64,000 bases of DNA from Toxonevra muliebris (taxonomy: Eukaryota; Arthropoda; Insecta; Diptera; Pallopteridae), in assembly GCA_963691655.1 (NCBI GenBank), contig OY829326.1:44295989-44359988 (forward strand), written 5' to 3'. How positions within the stretch are numbered: position 1 is the first letter of the stretch; every line of letters starts with the position of its first letter. The notes under the pieces were generated by a model. The model made no database searches and was not told the DNA's origin. It worked only from the letters and a program-made list of their open reading frames with translations. Made by a program: the position numbers and the translations under genes. Below are positions 1-14,504 of the stretch, piece by piece.

Positions 1-570
1 CTCCGTTTAGATAAAGAAGATAATACTGACAAATGGTAAGGAAAATCGTGGTCAATGAAATTTTGGTTTTAATTAGAAATGAAGGCACTGCACATTTGGC
101 TTTAATTACTAATATTTTAGTCTAACATTTACATTGCTGCTCAGTATGCTATTTCGATGTCCAGCACTGTATATGTGTGCATGTATGTATGTACTAAATA
201 TGTACATCTGTCTATCTGCAATGTGAATCACGCGCGCACCAAACGAACATTCAAAAGAGTGTAAAAACGAAATCAGGAAGTGAGAAAAAAATGTCGTATG
301 CTCATGGGGAACTTTTTCACCGCACTCTGGATGATAACCGTCTGCAACTTTGTTAACTTTGAATTCTATTTTTCTCGAGTGTGTATTAGTGTGTGTGATA
401 AAGTGCTAATATACATAGTAGAATGTAGAAGAGTATGTGATTGTGGTTACCATTGTGTATGCGGGTGCAGTATAGTACTTGAAAAAGATACTTTATTTAA
501 AAATAAAAAAAAATAAAAATGAAAAACAAACCATGCACTTATATAAAGAAAACTTACAATTAGTTAGTAG

Positions 571-600
571 CAGAGAGAGAGAGAGAGAAAGAGAGCGAGT
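571..600 (+). repeat. GA dinucleotide tract
   Basis: Imperfect (GA)n, purine-only for ~30 bp. Confidence 0.8.
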
Positions 601-1715
601 TGAAAGAGAAAAGGGATTATAAATATAAGTAAGTGGCTGGATGATGGTTTTTTGTCAGAAATACAAAAAAGTATGCTACACTTCCGCAATGAAAATGTAA
701 TATGGCAGTACATACACATATATACATAATAATTTTCGTTATTGGATGAAAATGAGAATGAAAAGCTACACACACTTTATTACTATTATAAAAATAAAAC
801 ACACAGAAATATTCTCACTGTGTAGTCTTTAATCTATTTAAGTTAAACCACCAGAATCAGTAGTTCCTAGTACAAATCACCAGCAGTAGTTGCAGCTATA
901 CTGAAATCGTATCCCAATACACTACTGCGCCACTTTTTGAATGTGTGTGCCAGTATCTTATGGGTTAATGCGCCAACTTTCCAACTGCATACAATACATT
1001 CTTATATAATTTCATCTGCTAACTTTTTCTGTACCAACTGACCTAGTTTCGTTTTAGCTTTGCTTACTAACCCAAAAAAAATAAAATAAATAAAGGCGGT
1101 TTGAAAGGGTGGAGATTGGCAGAAAAAACATATGCAGATATATATAGCAGCAGTGGCACCAACCATTCAACCAACCAACAAACCACCTAAAATTGAAATC
1201 ATGGTTTACCACACGCACAATGTTTACACCAACTGCAATCGTGCCGCCTGCATGGCAGCACTGCCAATTCAAGCAGTTTCCTATTTGTAAGGGTTCACTT
1301 TTTCTGTATTCAAACTAAAATTATCATTGCATTATTGAATTGCTAGTTTTTGCACCCACTGTGCTCGTACTTCAGCTCCGTGCTTTGCTACGCTGTACTG
1401 TTATGTTCTGTTTTGTGGTTTTTCATGGTATGGTACTCTGTGGTAATAAATTGCAGGTTTACCATTTTTCACATAATTTCAAATTATAATAAATTCTGTG
1501 CACTTTTCTGCATTGATTATTAAAAAAAAAACCGAACAAAAAAAAAACGAAATAATATTTTATGGAAATATACCATAATTTTGTGCAGGGATTATTTTTG
1601 GTTAACTTTATGGAAAATCACTTTCAATTTAAACATTTTATGTAAGCACTCTTCTTTTATAGAAAAATATATAAGCAGTGGAATGAAAAACCTTGTTATT
1701 TTTGTAAAATTATAT

Positions 1716-2235
1716 TTAACTCTTTCATACCCAATGTTGTGTATATGTAATATTCACTTTGATGTGGCATAGATAAGGTGTTTAACAAATTTCACTCTTA
1801 ATGTTATTTGTATTCGGTTCTGTCACGTTTACTGATTGCCGAACATTTGACATTTCTTGCTTGAATCATTTGTTTTTTTTTTTACGGTTTTGTCTATAAA
1901 GTCCAAAAAAATAAGTGGAAAAATTTTTTGTAAAATCTTTTGCACAATTTTTGAAAAAAAAAAATGCGTTTAATTATTACTAAGCGGAAATTTTTTTTAT
2001 CAAATATATTTATAAAAGATAAGAGAATATGAAAATCCAAAAATTGGAGGAATCGGATTATCCAGTAGTTGTTCACAGCGCCGTAGCTATTTTTTTCAAC
2101 CTTTAATAACGGACAAACAAATCAATATAGAAGGATGAAATTTTATATCATGACTGTGGAAGACCTAAGTAATCACAATTTCAAAACAAAAGGTTTCTAT
2201 CAAGCCCCATTAAAATTAGGGCGTCAAAGGGTTAA
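1716..2235 (-). mobile_element. piggyBac-type MITE, copy 1 (inverted relative to the others)
   Basis: The element is bounded by TTAA on both sides (1716-1719 and 2232-2235), the target preference of piggyBac elements. The termini are imperfect inverted repeats of about 17 bp: TTAACTCTTTCATACCC at the left, and TTAACCCTTTGACGCCC when the right end is read on the minus strand. The ~512-bp interior matches the copies at 39.7 and 44.9 kb in reverse orientation over nearly its whole length. No transposase frame is visible, so it is non-autonomous. Confidence 0.85.
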
Positions 2236-5200
2236 TAATGAAGAATCTAATTTATCACTATTGCTTCATGTCTCATTTAAAATTATTAATTAATCGATTC
2301 CATTAGCACATTATTATACATACGAGTCGACAATCATAGCATAGGATCTCATCTTCAAATTCGTTTAGTTTTTATTCGGGTACTTGAGTGTAAGTAGGGT
2401 TGCTAACGGTATTCTTTAAAAAAAAAAAACACTTTACTTGCCTGTTTTTTACTCTCCTTTTTTAGTTTCTATGCCATAAATAATCTTTTTTTCAGTTTTG
2501 AACCTATTTTCAAAATTAAATACCAAATTAGACGCTAGACATAAAAACTGAAACTACAAGTTCCCTGAGTTAGTAATTTAAATCAGAGTATCAAATAATT
2601 AGGATATTCACAGTCGATTGTAAATTAATCGGAGTGTACAATGTGGTAAAAGTTTGTATAAGAGAATGTGAGAGAATTTACAACAAATAAGCATTAAATA
2701 TAACACCAGAAAACACGAAGCTGTGAAAATCCCCAAATAAAAATTACATAAACCTACGTTTTTCAGACCAAAGTATTAAAGCAGATATTTACCAAAGGAA
2801 ATTTTTACGTTGAGTCTAATCTGGTCCCAGAAATTTTCTCACATCTCAAGAGAAAAAAATCGAATTGGGAGTAAAATGATTCGAAAGATGAATGATTTTA
2901 TTTTTACCGACAGTGAGAACGAAATAGATTCAGATAAATATGTCAAAATGGCACGGCTGATTGGAGCACATATCGTATTGAATGGAGGAAAATTTCCCGA
3001 TCCATAGAGGTTTACTTAGCAATCCGATGGAAAATACACGTCGACTAGGATGGGATCTACTCAGAAGTATCTCTATGTTTTGAGTATTTCTGACTGCTAA
3101 TCCGAAGCCTCAGATCAAGGCTAAGGCTAAAGTAATTAATTCCATAGAAAAAGAGCTCAAACAATCATTGTTCATGTGTAGCTGCCCATCGCTGGAATAA
3201 AATAAACTAAAACATATTATTGTAAAAATCAATAATTTTATAAGCATTTTGGGTCATGGTTAATGCCATTTTACTATTTTATATATGTATTGCTGAATTG
3301 GTGACTACCATTGACAAGTTTACGTAAATATGCAAGTAGTGAACTTGGAAATATGTATTCATGCAAGTAATTCAAGCAGAAGCAATCAAATAGATGAATC
3401 GATGAATGAAGTAACATTCACAGAAGACTATTAAATGATGTTGTTCTTCTTCTTGTTATTAAAAACACCTTCGTTCCTTGCTTTCATTACACATTCACAA
3501 GCGCATTTTAATTTCCGCTTTTTTTTTGATACAGAATGAATGTTTTTTCCGGTGTAAGTAAATTGCAATCACTTATTCACCTTTTGTACGTGCATAAGAA
3601 AATATTCCACACTTCTTCTCTCTCTCGTTGCACTCTTTCATTTTTTCTTCTCTTTCATTCATTTCTATACTATGACTATTGCATTCTCACTGAGACAATC
3701 TTTCATTTCTCGCTCAATGGTTCAATCAGAATAATGGACCATATCGCAAGTGCATAAACTTTTTATTCAAAGCACATTTGTAACGTTAAAACAAAAAGAA
3801 AAAAAAAAACAACAGAAATTGGCATCCTTTCAACTATGACGTATAGGTAGACGGTAGTGAGCGAGGTGCATATATTCCCCTAGCAATACATAGGGGAGCA
3901 AAGTATAATATAAAGACGATGGATTCTAAATTAACTTTCTGCGAGATGAAGCACACTTAATATGAAATTGCACTTTGTTTCACTTTAAACATTTTTCTAT
4001 CTTCATTTTCTTCTTTTTTCTACTGTTCTACTGTGCATATCCGTCCGGTTGCAACTTCCGCTGTACTCGATAATGTATTAACTTCTCTACTTTCCATCGA
4101 GTGAATGTACATAGTAGATAAATTTGTGTTTGGTATGTAGCTACTCCCATTTCTAACATGTATTTTTTATTGTTGTATTCAACTAAAGTGTCATTAAGTT
4201 ATGCTAATGCAACTTTAGCAGGAAGACACAGACGGTGCTTTAGTGTCGCTACATGCTTGCAGAGAAAAGTGCATTAAGAAAGGAAGGAAGGAAGGAAGGA
4301 AGCATAGGAACAAGGAAGAGAATAAAGTAGCTACCACTTTCACCACCAACACTAGATACCGATATCGAAATGACTTTGGCATTGACGTTAATTAAATTAG
4401 AGCAGGGAAGAGAAAATGCTTACCTCTGTAGATTAGCAGCATAAATTCAAGTGTAACTTATCGGGGCAGTAATGCCATTCTGCTGAATACTAAATTCTTA
4501 ACTTAGTGTTAGGGAAAAAATTTCCTAGTATGAGAGAAATGTTAATCTTGTAACTGATTACTTATTAAAATGATATGTACAACATATTAGCTCATATCTA
4601 CAACAATTTCGTACAACATTTTTGTATGTTCTTTTTGTATTCAAAAAGAGCCAACAATGTCCAAAGTTTTGTTTTCAAAAACAAACGAAAACTAACAATT
4701 GAAATCCACATATGGATGTACAATGTAAATTCACATGAATTCAGCATTAATTATTTGTTGTTGCAACATTCTGTTGAACATGAAACATGCAAAATTACAC
4801 AAAAGCTATTGTAACATACGCAAATTCCAACTACATAGGAACTATAATAGTAAATATACGCATACATACAAACATAGGTATATACATCCCTTATGTTTAT
4901 ATGTATAAAAACACATACCATTATGTATTTCCATGTAAAGATGCTTCAAACTCATATTCATTTTGAATAATGTGCATAAATTTTTACTATGCAACTACAT
5001 ATGTATGTAGGCGCCACAAATACCGATCTTCATCCCTTTATTCGTTGTTTATACTTTTACAAACATTTTACATTGAACATTTTTAAAACGAACATTTTCT
5101 ACGAAATCACTTCCTATTTATTAAGCAATAAGCAATGCCATATTCGATGTCATAGAATGGCTGGACAAAAGTCGAAATATTTCTCAGATCTTTATGAAAA

Positions 5201-6690
5201 ATTCGAAAACATCCTTTTAAGACCAATTATCAAAACGATTTATTTTGAAAATTCGGTAAAGTTATACATACAGCTACGGTCAATGAAATAGCATAGATGG
5301 ATGAAAAAAATTTCATATCACTATGCTTAAAAGCTTTAAATCTGGTATATGTACAACAAAAGTAATTTGTATCTTAAAGCTTTAAAAAAATTTAGAAAAA
5401 ATAAAAGACTCTCACAACTCATGATTTGAGCGACCAGAAAAACAGCAGCGCTTAATATAAAATAGGGATAGGAATAATATTTTGATAACAACAACTTTTA
5501 TGCTTCTACTAAAATATCTTGAAATCTATTAATTGTTCGCTCGTTCTGCCAAGCCATGTTATTTAGCCATTTATTTTATTTCCATATTATGTTTACTCTA
5601 ATATTAAAAATTTCTGTTATTTTTTGAATCGGTCATTTCAAAAAGGGTTCATTTCGAATTTTCAGTCATTTTAGTTTTTCGTGATATATGTTTTTAAACT
5701 TTTCGACCCAACTACGATATTTGTATAAAGTGAATCTTAAACACTAAAACAGTAAGATTCTTCACCGTCACAGAATTCCAGAATTTTCGGTGCTAGAAGC
5801 GCTAAGAACCCCCGAAATACTACTGAGGCATATAATCCCATGAAATGAAAGACAAAATAAATTGCAGTAGTATGAATTACACTATTCTGAGTTAAATTTC
5901 ATTCGAAAGTGAAATTCAGAACATGGCTGATAGCTTTTTCAAAAATAATTTTATATCTAAAATTGAAAAAAAACGGAAAAAATTTTATAAACTACAAAAA
6001 CATAATAAACTCACGAAAACGAGTATAAAATATAATATTTTCCCATCCTTTCGTCGTTTTTTTTGATAATTTTGTGCAAAATTTCGCAACACGTGTTCAC
6101 TAATACACCGATCACAAACAACTACCGCTGTCAACTGAGAAAAAAATGTCAATATATTATTCTACAGATCAAAAAGAACGTTAAAAATTAATTCCCATGC
6201 ATAGTCTTTAGCAAATTATGTCAGAAGGAGTATTCAAATATTTTTGGCATATATTGTCCCATCCGAATCGAAAAGGTTTAAGTGAAAAGGAACTCATATT
6301 TATTCTAAATTCCATATATTCCTATAAATTTCAAATTTTTTATAAATTCTTATAATTTAAATTAATATTTTAAAAATATAATGTTAAAGGAGATCAAAAA
6401 AATCAGTATTTATTTAATTTTCAGTGCGAAAAAAAGATAGCACTTTATTAAGTAGAGCTATAAAAAATTTAAATGGATTTAAAAAGTTAATATTTTTTGT
6501 CCGCATTCCCTAAAGAATTCTTTGACAACTTTCAGACTGGTGATTATAAAATCAAATACTGCATTTAGATTTTTGACTTGACTTCAATGACAGAAACCTT
6601 TTAAAAAAAATTATGTGTCTGCAGGCACTCACAGTAGAAGTGAAACTTTATTATTTATTTGAAAACTATTAGAAAACATTTATAACTAGT
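2236..6690. other. AT-rich non-coding stretch
   Basis: Contains scattered short frames without domains (e.g. 2810-3007 and 4989-5291), the GGAA tract and TACA-type repeats. No transposon termini or gene signature recognised. Confidence 0.5.
4280..4302 (+). repeat. GGAA tetranucleotide tract
   Basis: Five to six consecutive AGGA/GGAA units. Confidence 0.85.
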
Positions 6691-8010
6691 TCTGTTGAAG
6701 TTTTTGCAGTGTTCTTCTCTCTATTTTGTTGTTATTTTTTTCTGTTCGTAGTCTCTACACTTATCGCACAAACACGACGTAGTACACGTATATAATACAT
6801 GAGAGGAAATATAATCAAGCAGAGGCATCTAGGTCTGCTCTCTCACTAAAGCACATGAGATAAAACTACGAAAACTCGACTCTCCGCTTGATTGTATGTA
6901 TGCCGATCAGGGATACCAACTCATTTCTTCTGTCTCCCCGATAGCCCTCGAGAAATTCCCCGATTTTCGATCAAATTCCCCGCACCGGTATAGTTTTATA
7001 TTACAACAGCAAAAAAATCAATCGGGCTCATACTTGCATAAAAATAAGTCCCATTGGGTAATAGTTATCACACCAAATTTGAACGATATGGGGTGTTTCA
7101 AGTTACTAGACGTTGATTTTGAGAGATAAACAAGCCTCAGCTCACTTTTGGACATCAAAGTTCTCAAAAGAAACGCAAGGACTTTCTTTTGGCTCACATG
7201 AAAAATTTCAAAAACCTTGTTTTTAGAAAAACGGGTTCAAAGTTTTGACTATCGGTTTTAAACATTTAAAATATACTTCATCTTCTTTATGATGCCTGAC
7301 CGGAATTTGTAATTTTACAGATTATTCAGCAAGGATTAAGAGTTTTGACCAGGAGGTGCTGGACCAAGGCATATCTAAGCCTTTCTGATCAACTGAGAAG
7401 AAGGGAAGGCGACTGTTTTGCCTGACTAACGCTCGGCGTTATAATCGTCTATATCTACGAAAGCACTCTGAGGTTCTCTTTGAAGATTTTAAGACCTAAA
7501 ATATGAAATATTGCAAAAGCTAAACGATTTACATTACATAAAATTTGACAAAAAATATTCTACTAACTTTAATAACTAAAAACTGAACGGTTGCGGATTC
7601 CCCGCAAAAACAGCCCATTCTCCGATTCCCCGTACTATGTAAAATTACCCGCAAACCGGGGAACTCCCTACAAGTTGGCATCGCTGATGCCGATTAACAA
7701 CTGCATAATTTCATTTCTTACTGGCTTCGTATGAGTGCAACAAGAACGCTATTTTCCACGTGACCGTTGTTGTTGAAGCTTTTGTACTCATCCTCTTTCT
7801 ATTTTCTGAAGCTTTTTTTCTGTTGATACTCTCTACACTTATCGGCACAAACACGACGTAGTACAAGTATATAACTCATGATAGGAAAGCAGCTATATGG
7901 AATCAAGCTCTCTCACTAAAGCACATCCCCATATGACCTCGTATTGTAAACACTAACAACAGTATAACTTTGTTTCTTATTAGTTTCGTCTGAGTACAAC
8001 AACAATGCGA
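6691..8010 (+). repeat. Direct duplication of a ~250-bp segment, first unit split by the hAT element
   Basis: Unit A (6691-6907 plus 7695-7750) and unit B (7768-8010) share, in order, a GTTGAAG..TTTG start, CTCTACACTTATCG, CACAAACACGACGTAGTACA, CTCTCACTAAAGCACAT and a closing segment with TTCGT(A/C)TGAGT(G/A)CAACAA. Removing the hAT element and one target copy restores a continuous unit A. The unit's own function is unknown. Confidence 0.8.
6908..7686. mobile_element. hAT-type non-autonomous element with perfect 8-bp target duplication
   Basis: The 8-bp sequence ATGCCGAT flanks both ends (6900-6907 and 7687-7694). The ends are inverted: CAGGGATACCAACT at the left and, in reverse, CAGCGATGCCAACT at the right (two mismatches in 14). 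Both arms then contain CCCCG-rich motifs (GATTCCCCG / ATTCCCCGC). An 8-bp duplication and CAG..-starting ends are the hAT hallmark. The 779-bp interior has no recognisable transposase. It interrupts one unit of a tandem duplication. Confidence 0.88.
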
Positions 8011-11000
8011 TTTCTGTTGCAAAATTTTTGATTTACCCTCGCTAAAGATGTTTCTCTTCAAAAATAACATATGCTCAAAATTTTAAATGTTCCGTAATTA
8101 GAGAAACTAAAAAGATTTACCAGAACTGCTGCTTATATCAGTGGCCACAAACTATAATGGCCGAACTCGAGTTAGGACAAAATTGAGTTTTTTAGCATTT
8201 ACCGTGTTCTGAGTGTCTTAATCTATTCGCTATCATGGCAATTATCCATCAAGAAAATTAGACCAAAAAAGCAGACTTCTGCTTTGCAGTGAGGATTTGA
8301 AACTTTAAACTGCTCTCCTGAAAAAAATTGGAAAACAAACTTAATCCATTATGACTTATGACCACAGTTATCTTCCTAATATAATTTTCAATAAAATACA
8401 AATCAGATCAATTTAGAATGGTCAGGCCCCACACTTGCTTGCTTTAAATTTTCTATAAATAAGTGCTCTTCTAAATTTTTGCTTTACCACCGTTATCTCC
8501 CTTTTCTTCTTTACTCATATCAAATGCCATATATCTATATAAATATAATATGTAAAAATCCTTTGTAGAATATTTTCTATTCTGCTGTTTTTTTTTTATA
8601 TAACGTAGCGTGTGGCGGCGCTGTTTAGTATTGCTGCTGTTAATGGCGATGCTACAATAACATTTCCTTCCTTGTCTCACGTATTTCACCACCCTCCCTC
8701 CAAAAGCAGCTGAGCACCTGTTAAAATTGCAATTTCATCGCTATGTGTAGAAGCAAAATATCTATGCAATTCGGCAGTTGTTAGTTTCGCTTTTAGCTAC
8801 CAACCAATGATATCTCAACTACAATTTATTGGCATCTTTGTAAAAAAAAAACACAAAAAATATTCGGAAAAATAAAAAAAACGAAATGGTAAATATTTTT
8901 TGAAGGAAGATGCAATAAAGCTTCCATAAAAATAGCAATAAAGGCATTTTTCCCTTAATATTCTAGTAAAATTGTTAGAGATATTTCAATAAGATAGTTA
9001 TTGCCAGTTTCTTTGGTGTCCTTTGTTTTGAAAATGTATAACTAGTTATAGTTGATAGGATGATAAATTGTAGTGAAATATTTGTATGTATAAGTTTTAA
9101 TAATGATATTTAGAATGATTTATCAAAATATTAGTAGATCATAATAAAAAAAAAAATTTTTTTTTCTCATAAGAGTAAAGAAAAATAATTGATGCTATGA
9201 TTTTAGTTATAAATTACGGGAAGTTTCACTGAGTTATTTATGAATGTTAGCTGTGGAATCAGATACTAAATTTGCCGAATAATCAAGTTTTTTTACAAGG
9301 AAACAATATTATCTGATAAATATTGGAATATAATTGTTTCATGATTACTTTTGGTAGAATTTCCGGTACATGTAAACAAAAAAAATAAATAAATAAAAGC
9401 TAAGTATTCGAGGAATATTTCTCAACCAGTAATTGAAAAAAATGGAATTCTAAACCAACCCTCAAGCAAAATTTGTAATTTTTTTTTTACTTGAAAAAGT
9501 AAATAATTGCACTGAAGAGTATTCGAAAAATTTTGCTGTGCCTTGCTTTGTCTTTCAAGCCAAACACCTGTGACTTTTTGGATATTGTGACAAAGTATTT
9601 TGACTTATAATTTTTCATCGATAGCTAGTTCTAAAAAAATCATCCTGATTTTGTCACTTCATAATAGACAAGCAGGTAATATAGCAAATTGTGACCTCAA
9701 ATAATTTACTCGCGAGTTTCAAGGACTTTTAACAAAAAGTCCTCTTTGGAAACGTCTATAACTCCGACTGGAATTAATTTTTTCCAAGCATTTCAGTTTC
9801 AAATATTTTTCAAATATAAAATACATCTATGATTTTGGAAGTTCTTTAGAAGATCACGAAAATTCTTGAAAACATGAATTTTGTGTTTTCTAAGGCAATG
9901 TCTCCTCCTAAAGATAAATGTCCCGAAAATTCAGTTTATTTTAATCTCGTATTTATAGAACTTTTAAAAGATATTTCATATCACTCACTACTCTGTAGAA
10001 GATTCAGTTCAGTATTATATGCTGAGCAAATTAATAAAGCTCTATTATTACGTAAACATGAGGCTGAATCATATCTGGCAACCTTTTTTCTTAAGCTCGC
10101 ATGCATGTTGAAAGTATCCTGCCTACTCACGAACATATCTCCATTCCAAATTTGTGTTTTAATATCAATTTAAGAATCTGTTCTTACCTGCTCGTAAAAA
10201 AAAACATCTACAGCAAATAAGAAGCAAAAAGATTTTATGGTAAAAATCTGAAATATGTTTTAAATTAAATTCAGAGCAACACAGTGGTGTACATAATTTT
10301 TAACTCAGTAAAATTTTAATATCACATTTATGCCGTTGTACACATTAAATTCTCATAAAATACCTAGAGAAAAAAATATTAAATATCGACATTTTCAAGC
10401 CGTAAGAGTCGCACAACATGGAGTAAAACTTTAATAACGAGTAAGCTATTGGTGTCAGAGCACATGCACGAGTAGGAATATATGTTTGTGTATATGTGTG
10501 TATGGTTTTTCCTTTCTATATTCGCAAATATGGGTGTAAACCTACGAGTAAAGATTTTTATTTACACTACATTGGAAATGTAAGAAAATATCAACAGCAG
10601 CACCAAGCACCAACAGCAGCATCTTTTTGTAAATGTTGCTGCAGTTGCTTCTTACCTAATGTTGCTTTTGCTGCTTTTATATATGCTATTCCTGCTACTG
10701 CCACAATTACAAACAAACAATTTAGCTTAAGTTGCCTATTTTGTTTTTTTATTTATTTTTTTTTTTTTTTGAGTGGTGGTAGTCATGATGGCGTTGGCGA
10801 AGTGAGGATATTATAAAATTTCAATTTCGATCTTTTGCTTTGCACTGCACACTTTACAAATACACGCACACTCCCTTTCTTCATTTCGTTTTTGCTTGTG
10901 TTCGCCTCTGCTTTGGCAGTATGTAGAGCCAAATGAGTTTTTGCAAAAATATTTAATAACCTCGATTTCATTTCGATGGGAAAACGCAAATGAAAGTAGT

Positions 11001-11929
11001 AAAAAACAAAGCAAAAAACTTAAAAAAGCATTTAATGAATATTGCAATTCCGAATATTGTAACCCGATGGTGGAGAGATATGCATTATATTATATGCTAT
11101 GCTGCTCATCTTTGAAAACGTCAGAGAGCATCATTTCAAGCTTATTGCTTTCCCAAAGGGGTATGCTGGATACAATTAAGTTGCCATACAATATTTGTGT
11201 TTATTGTATTGTTTGTTTATGGGAAAAAGATCTCAAGATGAATAGACATTTTTTGTGCACCCAACAATGAAAAAACTATGAAATGAAATAAACTGCATTT
11301 CGAAAATCTAATATTATACTGTGCAATTAACTATTTAGGGCATGAACTTTAACTTTAGATTCCGAGAAAGAAAGTTTTATAGAGCTACCCTGGATTCACA
11401 GCTATTCTAGGTTAGTCTCCAGGATTTTTTTTCTTTTATTCAAACTTTCGTCACGGGGGGGGGAGCTCAAATAGTTTAAAAATCAATGTAAAAAAAATGT
11501 TAAATTATTATTGGATCTTCAAAAATATAGACTTAGTTGAAAGATAATAAAATGCAAAATTTTGAACAATTTTTCTAGACTTTTTCTACTACCATTCGAT
11601 TCTAAATCACTTAAATTAAAATACAGTTCAAAAAACTTAATATTTATATTAAATGAAATACTTTTTTGTCCTTCATTTTTTTTTTTTTTTTGATTTCCTT
11701 TTCTTTATATAGCAATCAAAGTTTACTACAAATAAAAATGTTTTTCATAAATTAAAAAAAAATATTTCAAAAGGATTCAAAAGGTGAAATTTTGCTTTCC
11801 TATTAGTAACATTGTAGAGATTTTGGATACATGTTCTCACATGCCCTTTTGCCCCCCATCATTAGCTCCCTTTTCCCCTCTGATGAATTACTATCCTAAT
11901 TAAGGCTAGAACATCTTTTATGGAAGAGG
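8011..11929. other. AT-rich non-coding stretch
   Basis: Includes short frames at 9874-10173, 10496-10816 and 10896-11270 with no recognisable domain, a CAGCAG-containing block near 10590-10680 and a G-run near 11456-11464. Nothing else supported. Confidence 0.45.
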
Positions 11930-12905
11930 TTTTGACTACGTTCGTTGATAAAAATGGTTTCTTAAAAATACCCCTTCTTTGTCGAGCCAAGGATGGACAT
12001 TCACACAGAATGTGAGATGTCGTCTCATCATCCTACATACATAGACGAAACTCTGTCTTATGTGACACACCTAATTTACTTAGGTGGTATCTGACCTCAT
12101 AGTAGCCAGATAGAAAGCCAAATAGCAATTTGAGATCCGTTTTATTTAAGTTCAGGAATTCGATTAGAGTGAGAGGAGGAAAAAGCTTCATTGCTTGACT
12201 AACGCCTTGAGCGGAATGCCAATAAAATAGCTATTCGTCTCTCGCCCAAGCAAATTTATCAGCAGCTACATTACCTATAATATCACAGTGGCCTGGTTCC
12301 CAACAAAGCGTGACTTTGTTTCGGGTAGACAACTGCTGAAGACTCTCAAAACACTCCTTCACTAGCTTCGAAGTGAAGTACCATGATGAAAGTGCCTTGA
12401 GAGCCACTTGGCTATCAGAAAATATTATAATCTTAGCACCTTTTAGACCTTTATTAAGGTTAATGCCGGCGCATGTTTCAATTGCTTATAATTCGACTTA
12501 AAAAATACTAGGCCAAGCGCCCAGTGCGATTGAGATCCGACTGTTAGGTCCTACATCGCCAGCACCAGAACCACAATCGGTTTTCGAACCGCCATTATAC
12601 CAATTGAGTGCAACGGAACCGAAGTTGGGGAATTGGGCATTCCAATAGGACCTGGACGGAATAATGATATTAAATTTCCGGTCAAAGTTTAGATTCCTAA
12701 CGGAGCAGATTATGGTAGTAGAAATTTCACTAAGAATGGACAGATAATCGGTGGAACCTCTTAGTAAATTGGATGAAACTTGCAGCCTCAAGGCAGTAAT
12801 TGCAACTATCTTCTTTATGAAGATGTGCAGACGCTCAAGTCCGATCAACATCTTAATCGCAAGAGAAGGACAAGTTCGCGTTGCCCCTGTGGTTGAGAGA
12901 CAAGC
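11930..12905 (-). pseudogene. Non-LTR retrotransposon fragment: RT C-terminus, RNase H and zinc knuckle
   Basis: The minus-strand text begins abruptly at ~12905 with ACLSTTGATRTCPSLAIKM, then LHIFIKKIVAITALRL (the post-RT region of I/LOA-type elements). An RNase H domain follows with readable catalytic positions: YNGGSKTD, VEL, IIFSDSQVALKAL and GHCDIIGNVAADKFAW. Further down is a CCHC-like knuckle (RLCM.DDETTSHILCECPSL, ~12030). In-frame stops occur after the RNase H start and later. Known: RNase H is found in I, LOA and R1-type non-LTR elements and not in canonical Jockey. The 5' part and any poly-A or microsatellite tail are missing. Confidence 0.85.
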
Positions 12906-13944
12906 AAGTAAGCGTTTTTAATAAAAATAGAATTCATAAACACCAATGATGCATATAACTTTTATGATTATTACATACTGAAACCGTGATTTTTATAAAT
13001 AACTCATTTTTACGATTCCTGTATACCAAAAAAATTATACTGAATTTTGTTCCGTTCTCTCATATACGGCGAGCGTAACCTGCTTCTAATATGTTGCTAA
13101 AAGAAGCGCATTAGATGCACATCAATGTTTAACCCCTTTAGGGTATACCAACGAACGATAACTCATTGAATGTAGCAAGCAGCAAAAAGTAGTTGCAACA
13201 ACATCAGCCAACAACGTGAATATATAGTAGTAATGAACAGTCATAGTATGAGCAACCAATTTCAAAGTAAACGTATCGAATATTCGAGTACCTATTGCAT
13301 CCAATACTCATATATGTCGCTTTAAGAAACGCAATTTTATAGTGTATGCATAAATTTATATGTACCTACATGAATGCCAATTCTTATATATATTTATGAA
13401 TGTGTGAATGAGTGTGGATGTAATTTGTATGTCTCATTTATTTGACTGTGCTTTTTTTTCATTCTCCACCACAGCAACCGCTCTTAAAAGAAAATATGTT
13501 TTTATGCCGTTTCATTTCATTTTGATTGTATTTTGTTGCTGTACAGTGAAACAAAACCTTGAATCTATGTGATAAAATCATTCTGTTTCTTTTTTTAATA
13601 ATATGAAAAATTGTTTTGAAAGAAAAGCGTTCGGTCATGACCTTATTGATAATACTATGTTACAGTAAAAATTTGCTTTAAACAAGACCTAGTATAAGTT
13701 GTAAGCCTAGTTGAATTAAAAATAACTGCATACTAGAAATTTCAAAAATGACTGCACAAAACAAACTGAGATGGAAATGCTAAGTAGAAGCCTTAAGCTC
13801 CCAAGAGAAGTGGAGGGAAAAAAATTCAAATTACACCCTCAAAATCTGGACTTAAATTCAAAAAACAGATTTTCAGAAAAAAATTGTGTGCATTAAGTTA
13901 AAACTCCAAAATTTATCAATAGATTTTATATATTTGTCTACACG

Positions 13945-14155
13945 GCAACACTTCTTGGCTGGCAATGGCAAGCCTCCAGGACTACAAAAAATTCCTACGA
14001 AAAACTTTCACTTCGCCGTTCGGACTCGGCATAAAACTGTAGGTCCCTTCCATTCGTGTATAAATATAATTCACACAACATGCATGAATACGAAAAGCTT
14101 GGCCTTGGCCCTCCAGGGGCTGTTGTGCCCTAATAGTAGTAGTAGTAAAGAGATT
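13945..14155 (+). mobile_element. Probable 3' end of a non-LTR retrotransposon with TAG-repeat tail
   Basis: GGCTGGCAATGGCAAGCCTCC starts a GC-richer block that continues with GCCGTTCGGACTCGGC and CTGTAGGTCCCTTCCATTCG. It ends with GGGGCTGTTGTGCC followed by a short (TAG)n/TAA tail (14134-14150). Such a 3' UTR plus trinucleotide tail fits a 5'-truncated I/LOA-type element. I recognise the pattern as common in fruit-fly genomes but cannot confirm it. Confidence 0.5.
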
Positions 14156-14504
14156 TTAGATGATTTAGTCGCTTAATTCCCATACGAAAAAAATCTTCGT
14201 TGCGTACCAACAAAACCAAAATAAATTAACATTTTTCTTTGTAGATACTAGTACTAGAAATTCAACAGCTAACGCCAAATCAGAATAGATTTAAGAAAAT
14301 TTTTGATCATTGGAAACTCTATTGAATATAGTCTTAAATAAAGTATTAATATTTAATAATCTTTAACAAAATAAACTTTTAAAACGTTTTCATTTTACAA
14401 TGCCTTACTCCGCAATGGTTATATCGTTCGTTCATTTCAGGTAGTTATGCAGTCTTTTAAAGCCCGACTAGACCAACAACATGCAATATGCCTCGGGTAA
14501 AATA

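Noticed and set aside
10496..11270. Overlapping frames of 68-124 codons on both strands
   Set aside because: No domain, biased composition and no splice signals linking them to an exon.
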